The position numbers and the translations under genes were made by a program. Below the pieces are notes generated by a model. That model had not been told where the DNA came from and ran no database searches. It worked only from the letters and a program-made list of their open reading frames with translations. This document shows, one piece after another, positions 58,372 to 61,416 of a DNA stretch of 61,416 nt (the first letter of the stretch is position 1; each line of letters starts with the position of its first letter). Source of the stretch: Actinomycetota bacterium (GTDB lineage Bacteria; Actinomycetota; Geothermincolia; Geothermincolales; RBG-13-55-18); contig QZKE01000013.1 of assembly GCA_003598015.1 (NCBI GenBank), forward strand, positions 1 through 61,416, read 5' to 3'.

Positions 58372-61263
58372 CTAGCCGATCACGGGCTTGCGCCTCATCA
58401 GCAGGCTGTAGAGCAGCAGGGCGATGATGACGAGCAGCGAGATTATCCCCGCCACCAGCCAGCTGGACTTGCTGCCCTGTTTGTAGTTGTAGGTGGGCGG
58501 GGTCTGGTAGATGAAGGCGAGGCTGTTCTCGGCGTCCTCGGTGCGCCCCATGATGTGGTCGAACTCCTCGCCCCTTATCTTTATGGCCTCCAGTTGCGAT
58601 TCGGTGAGGTAGAGCTCGCCCAGTTGGCCGGCCAGGCCATCGTACATCTGGGTGGTGCCGTCACTCATCTGGGTCAGGCCCGCCTCTATCTGGTCGGCAC
58701 CGTAGATGAGGGTGTCGGGCGTGGTGGTGCTGCCCAGGCCGCTCACGGCGTCGCCCAACCCGGCGGAGACCATGATCAACCCCTCCTTGAGGCCGGGATC
58801 ATTGAGGTTGCCGCTGGAGAGACCCGTCTTCATCTGGTACAGCCCGTGCTGCACCTGGGCCATGGCATAGAGCAGGGTGTCCTGCACACCCTCGGCGCCG
58901 ATGCCCGCCTTCATCAGCTCCAGGCCGTTGCCGACCTGGGCGATGGCATAGAGGAGGGAGTCGGTGGTGGTTGCCGTGCCGATACCCTCCTTCATCTCGT
59001 TGAGGCCTCCGCTCATAGCCGACATGGCGTAGAGCAGGGTGTCCTGCGCATTCTCCGCGCCGATGCCCGCCTTCATCAGCTCCAGGCCGCTTTCCACCTG
59101 GGCGACGGCATAGCGGAGCGTATCGGGGGTTACGGGCGTCCCGAGACCCGCGAGTATGCTGTTCAGGCCGAGTTGTACCTGGTCCACGGCAAAGAGCAGG
59201 GTGTCGGGGACGGACGCAGCCCCGATCCCCGCTTTCATCTGCTCCAGTCCTCCCTGCACCTGGGCGACGGCGTAGAGGAGGGTGTCCGGTATGGCGGCGC
59301 CACCGAGGCCCGCCTTCATCTCCTCCAGCCCTCCCTTTATCTGGGCGGTGCCGTAGAGCAAGGTGTCGGGGGTCGTCGGGGAACCGATACCGCCGATCAT
59401 CTGGCCGGTCCCCTCCAGCATGAGCCCGATGCCGTAGTGGAGAGACGGGTCGTTGGGATCCTCGCTGAGGATCAACCCCTGCTCGAGCAGGTCCACGATG
59501 GGCCCGGTCCAGGGTGCCATGAGCCGGATGAGGTTGGTGGCCTGCCAGATCTCTCCGCTGGTCGAAGTGGCGTTGTACATCTCGACCAGGCCGTCCTCGA
59601 TCTCCTGGATGCCCTCGAGCAGGCCGGGGTCGGACGCCGATCCGCTGCTTATTCCCTTGGAGACCTGGTCGATGCCGAAGAGCAGGCTGTCGGGGGTGGT
59701 AATGGAACCGATGCCCGCCAGCATGGAATTGAGGCCGTCCGCCATAGCCGCCATGGCGTAGAGCAAGGTGTCGGGGGTGGCGGCGGAGCCGATGCCTGCC
59801 TTGGACTGCTCCAGGCCGTCACCCATGGCCGCCATGGCGTAGAGGAGGCTGTCGGGGGTGGTGGCGGAGCCGATGCCGGCATGCATGTCACCCAGGCCTA
59901 TGCCCATCTGGTTCATGGCGTAAAGCAGGGTGTCCTCCATGGCCGCGCTCCCGATGCCCGCAACCATATCCTCAAGCCCCAGGGTGGCCTGATCGACGCC
60001 GTAGAGCAGGGTATCCGGGGTATCGACGGAGCCGATACCGGAAGACATCTCCTCCAGGCCGGCGTTCATGGCGCTCAAGGCATAGAGGGCGGAGTTGGCC
60101 ACGTCGGGCCCGCCGATGCCCCCCAACATGCTCAGCAGTCCCACCGAGGTGGCATCTATGGCGTAACTGAGGGTATCGGGGGTGCCCGGATCGCCTATAC
60201 CCGCCACCGCCTCGTCCACCCCTGGAATGAGTTGGGTATTCAGGGCGGCCTCGGCTTCAGGCAGGCCGGCGGCCATCTGCTCCAGGCCGTCCTTGACGGC
60301 GGCGGCGCCGTAGAGCAGCGTATCCTCGGTCTCCGGGCTGCCCAGCCCCTCATGCATCTGCCTCACCCCGTCGAAGAGCATCTCCAGCCCGACGATGAAC
60401 TCCGGCAGGGTGTCGCGCTGGTTGGTCTGCGGGAATATGAAGTTGGCCGAGAGGACCAGGGGCGGGAGGGCGAAGTTCTTCACGTCCGCCTCTATCCAGA
60501 TAATGTTCTCTTCCTCGGTGGCGGGCGGAAAGAGGGGGATGGACCACCCGACCTGGTAACGTTCCGGAAGAGGTACTACCACCCCGGTGGGGTCCGCCTC
60601 CAGGTTGAAGAAGACATCGTTAGGGAAATACCAGTCGTAGGGCAGGATGACCAGGGGGAGGTAGGTCTCCACTTCCTCGGTCTTTATCTCTCCCGTGACG
60701 GGGTCCTCGTACTCGAGTACGGTCGTCTCCTCGCTCTTGTTCCTCATCACCAGGGAGAGCCTCAAGTGGCCGTCCTGTCCCGTGATCTCGTTGGGATCGT
60801 TGATAACCTCGCCGTTCCACTCGTATATATATTTGAGGTCGAGGGGGATACGTATGCGCAGTTCCTTGATCATCTCCTCCGACTTGATCTCGGAGGAGCT
60901 CATCACGTTTCTCAGCCCGTCCACGTCAAGCCCCCTCCAGACCAGGGTATCGCCCTCGACCACCGGGGTCGTGAAACCGTGTACGCCCTGCCAGGGGCTG
61001 TTCCCCTCCAGGTCCTTGTCCTTGACCACATCGACGCTGCCCTCTCCGGTGAGACCGAAGAAGGTCACGACCCTGGCCGACTCGATATTGCCCCTGTAGT
61101 CGGTGTCGAGGACGACCGCCTCGGAGCTAATTATGTCGATCTCGTTTTCCGCCGGCTCGGCGCTGGCGGCCGGGAAGAAGGCGATCATGGTGAAGACGAC
61201 CGCCGCGGCCACTACGGCGCTGACGAGCACCTTGCTCCTGTATTTCATCCTCTTCATCTCCAT
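58372..61263 (-). CDS. Surface-anchored protein with 27-residue tandem repeats, 963 aa
   Basis: Exported protein: signal peptide (KYRSKVLVSAVVAAAVVFTM then AFFPAASA), a beta-rich N-domain of about 270 residues with LVWRGLDVDGLRNVM and acidic stretches, a long repeat region near residues 305-870, then a membrane helix (WLVAGIISLLVIIALLLYSL, about 932-952) and short basic tail. The repeat unit is about G-I/L-G-x4-PDTLLYAxxQxxxGLExMxA, 27 residues. Such leucine/glycine heptad arrays occur in YhgE/Pip- and MMPL-associated proteins, so a link to an exporter is plausible. Start ATG 61263 behind AGGTGG; GTGs at 61266 and 61269 are alternatives. It lies two bases after a preceding gene's stop region. 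Confidence 0.82.
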   Translation of the reverse strand: MEMKRMKYRSKVLVSAVVAAAVVFTMIAFFPAASAEPAENEIDIISSEAVVLDTDYRGNIESARVVTFFGLTGEGSVDVVKDKDLEGNSPWQGVHGFTTPVVEGDTLVWRGLDVDGLRNVMSSSEIKSEEMIKELRIRIPLDLKYIYEWNGEVINDPNEITGQDGHLRLSLVMRNKSEETTVLEYEDPVTGEIKTEEVETYLPLVILPYDWYFPNDVFFNLEADPTGVVVPLPERYQVGWSIPLFPPATEEENIIWIEADVKNFALPPLVLSANFIFPQTNQRDTLPEFIVGLEMLFDGVRQMHEGLGSPETEDTLLYGAAAVKDGLEQMAAGLPEAEAALNTQLIPGVDEAVAGIGDPGTPDTLSYAIDATSVGLLSMLGGIGGPDVANSALYALSAMNAGLEEMSSGIGSVDTPDTLLYGVDQATLGLEDMVAGIGSAAMEDTLLYAMNQMGIGLGDMHAGIGSATTPDSLLYAMAAMGDGLEQSKAGIGSAATPDTLLYAMAAMADGLNSMLAGIGSITTPDSLLFGIDQVSKGISSGSASDPGLLEGIQEIEDGLVEMYNATSTSGEIWQATNLIRLMAPWTGPIVDLLEQGLILSEDPNDPSLHYGIGLMLEGTGQMIGGIGSPTTPDTLLYGTAQIKGGLEEMKAGLGGAAIPDTLLYAVAQVQGGLEQMKAGIGAASVPDTLLFAVDQVQLGLNSILAGLGTPVTPDTLRYAVAQVESGLELMKAGIGAENAQDTLLYAMSAMSGGLNEMKEGIGTATTTDSLLYAIAQVGNGLELMKAGIGAEGVQDTLLYAMAQVQHGLYQMKTGLSSGNLNDPGLKEGLIMVSAGLGDAVSGLGSTTTPDTLIYGADQIEAGLTQMSDGTTQMYDGLAGQLGELYLTESQLEAIKIRGEEFDHIMGRTEDAENSLAFIYQTPPTYNYKQGSKSSWLVAGIISLLVIIALLLYSLLMRRKPVIG
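58662..60349 (-). repeat. 81-bp (27-residue) tandem repeat array
   Basis: About 18 units, 15 of them clean 27-residue copies and three irregular, interrupted once near 59400-59660 by an unrelated insertion of about 80 residues. Consensus begins G(I/L)G(S/A) and continues PDTLLYA, then GL(E/N)xM. The constancy at protein level with many synonymous base changes shows it is an old protein repeat rather than a fresh DNA expansion. Confidence 0.9.
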
Positions 61264-61269
61264 CACCAC

Positions 61270-61416
61270 CTATTGCTCCAACGCGGCCGGCGCTTCCGCG
61301 GCCTTGGCCTTGCCGGGGGAGAGCACCAGGGCGTCCAGGATGGCGGCCACGAGCATGCCGATGAGGATGGAGAGCACCACCCCGATGAGGGTGGTGAGGG
61401 CGCGGTGGATGGCCTC
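61270..61416 (-). CDS. C-terminus of a membrane protein, partial
   Basis: The last 48 residues of a gene entering from the right edge; the stop TAG is at 61272-61270. The visible part is one membrane helix (ALTTLIGVVLSILIGMLVAA followed by ILDALVL) and an Ala/Lys-rich tail SPGKAKAAEAPAALEQ. The position, just ahead of the repeat-protein gene on the same strand with almost no gap, implies co-transcription. A YhgE/Pip or MMPL-type transporter is possible, but too little is present to decide. Confidence 0.7.
   Translation of the reverse strand, partial: EAIHRALTTLIGVVLSILIGMLVAAILDALVLSPGKAKAAEAPAALEQ

Noticed and set aside
58662..60349. CRISPR array
   Set aside because: Repeats are in-frame coding units of 81 bp with many synonymous differences and no spacers.

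Overview
The window is high-GC bacterial DNA with dense gene packing, frequent GTG and TTG starts and many lipoproteins and zinc-ribbon proteins. The best lineage marker is a 31-32 residue basic AURKAIP1/COX24-type protein (6879-6974), the homologue of the mycobacterial small-subunit protein bS22, which points to Actinomycetota. Several genes have a TATAAT-like box 6-8 bases before the start codon and no Shine-Dalgarno sequence (leaderless mRNAs), also common in that phylum. A protein fragment carrying an AMYGGNRAWGH repeat, FeS/flavin enzymes and acyl-CoA ligases would suit an uncultured deep-branching anaerobic or microaerophilic actinobacterium; that placement is inference. No transposase, integrase, phage gene or CRISPR array was seen.

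Layout. 1-6.7 kb: end of an EamA transporter, small proteins, an orphan FtsX-type permease, an iron-sulfur flavoprotein and a DUF763 protein, with short GGTTCTTCTCCG repeats in the gaps. 6.75-14.1 kb: a 28-bp-arm palindrome, the bS22-like gene, a GT-C-like membrane protein, an M61-like protein lacking its zinc site, a 101-bp tandem repeat, and a translationally coupled ECF sigma/FecR pair. 14.1-18.9 kb: acyl-CoA ligase, CCG-type FeS protein and a phytoene-desaturase-like oxidoreductase, the last two divergent around a dyad. 18.9-31.9 kb: a promoter/terminator-bounded RNA of about 150 nt, a secreted SdrD-like protein, a DUF3160 lipoprotein, a degenerate histidine kinase, a duplicated zinc-knuckle protein, an alkyl-DHAP-synthase-like flavoprotein, a phosphoesterase and a HEAT-repeat protein. 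31.9-36.4 kb: HU, tRNA-Lys(CTT), a zinc alcohol dehydrogenase with an LsrF-like aldolase/thiolase, a broken repeat protein, and a peroxiredoxin whose key cysteine codon is TGA followed by a SECIS-like hairpin, read here as a selenoprotein. 36.4-47.2 kb: lipoprotein, membrane proteins, a ferredoxin-type regulator, a subtilisin, a UroD/MtaA-type protein with an alpha/beta hydrolase, cupin, second acyl-CoA ligase and HdeD. 47.4-52.2 kb: a minus-strand M20 dipeptidase/amino-acid transporter cluster, its last transporter frameshifted. 52.6-61.4 kb: TRIC-type membrane protein, phosphoesterase, a multi-GAF histidine kinase and a large anchored surface protein built from 27-residue repeats.

Two repeat families run through the gaps: hairpins whose arms end in GGGGTCAG/CTGACCCC with unrelated centres (10.6, 20.5, 32.7 and 54.4 kb, perhaps 4.1 kb), mostly between convergent genes, and the GGTTCTTCTCCG ends confined to the first 7 kb. 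The most notable items are the selenocysteine peroxiredoxin, the 27-residue repeat protein, the hairpin family, the symmetric promoter palindrome and the orphan RNA.
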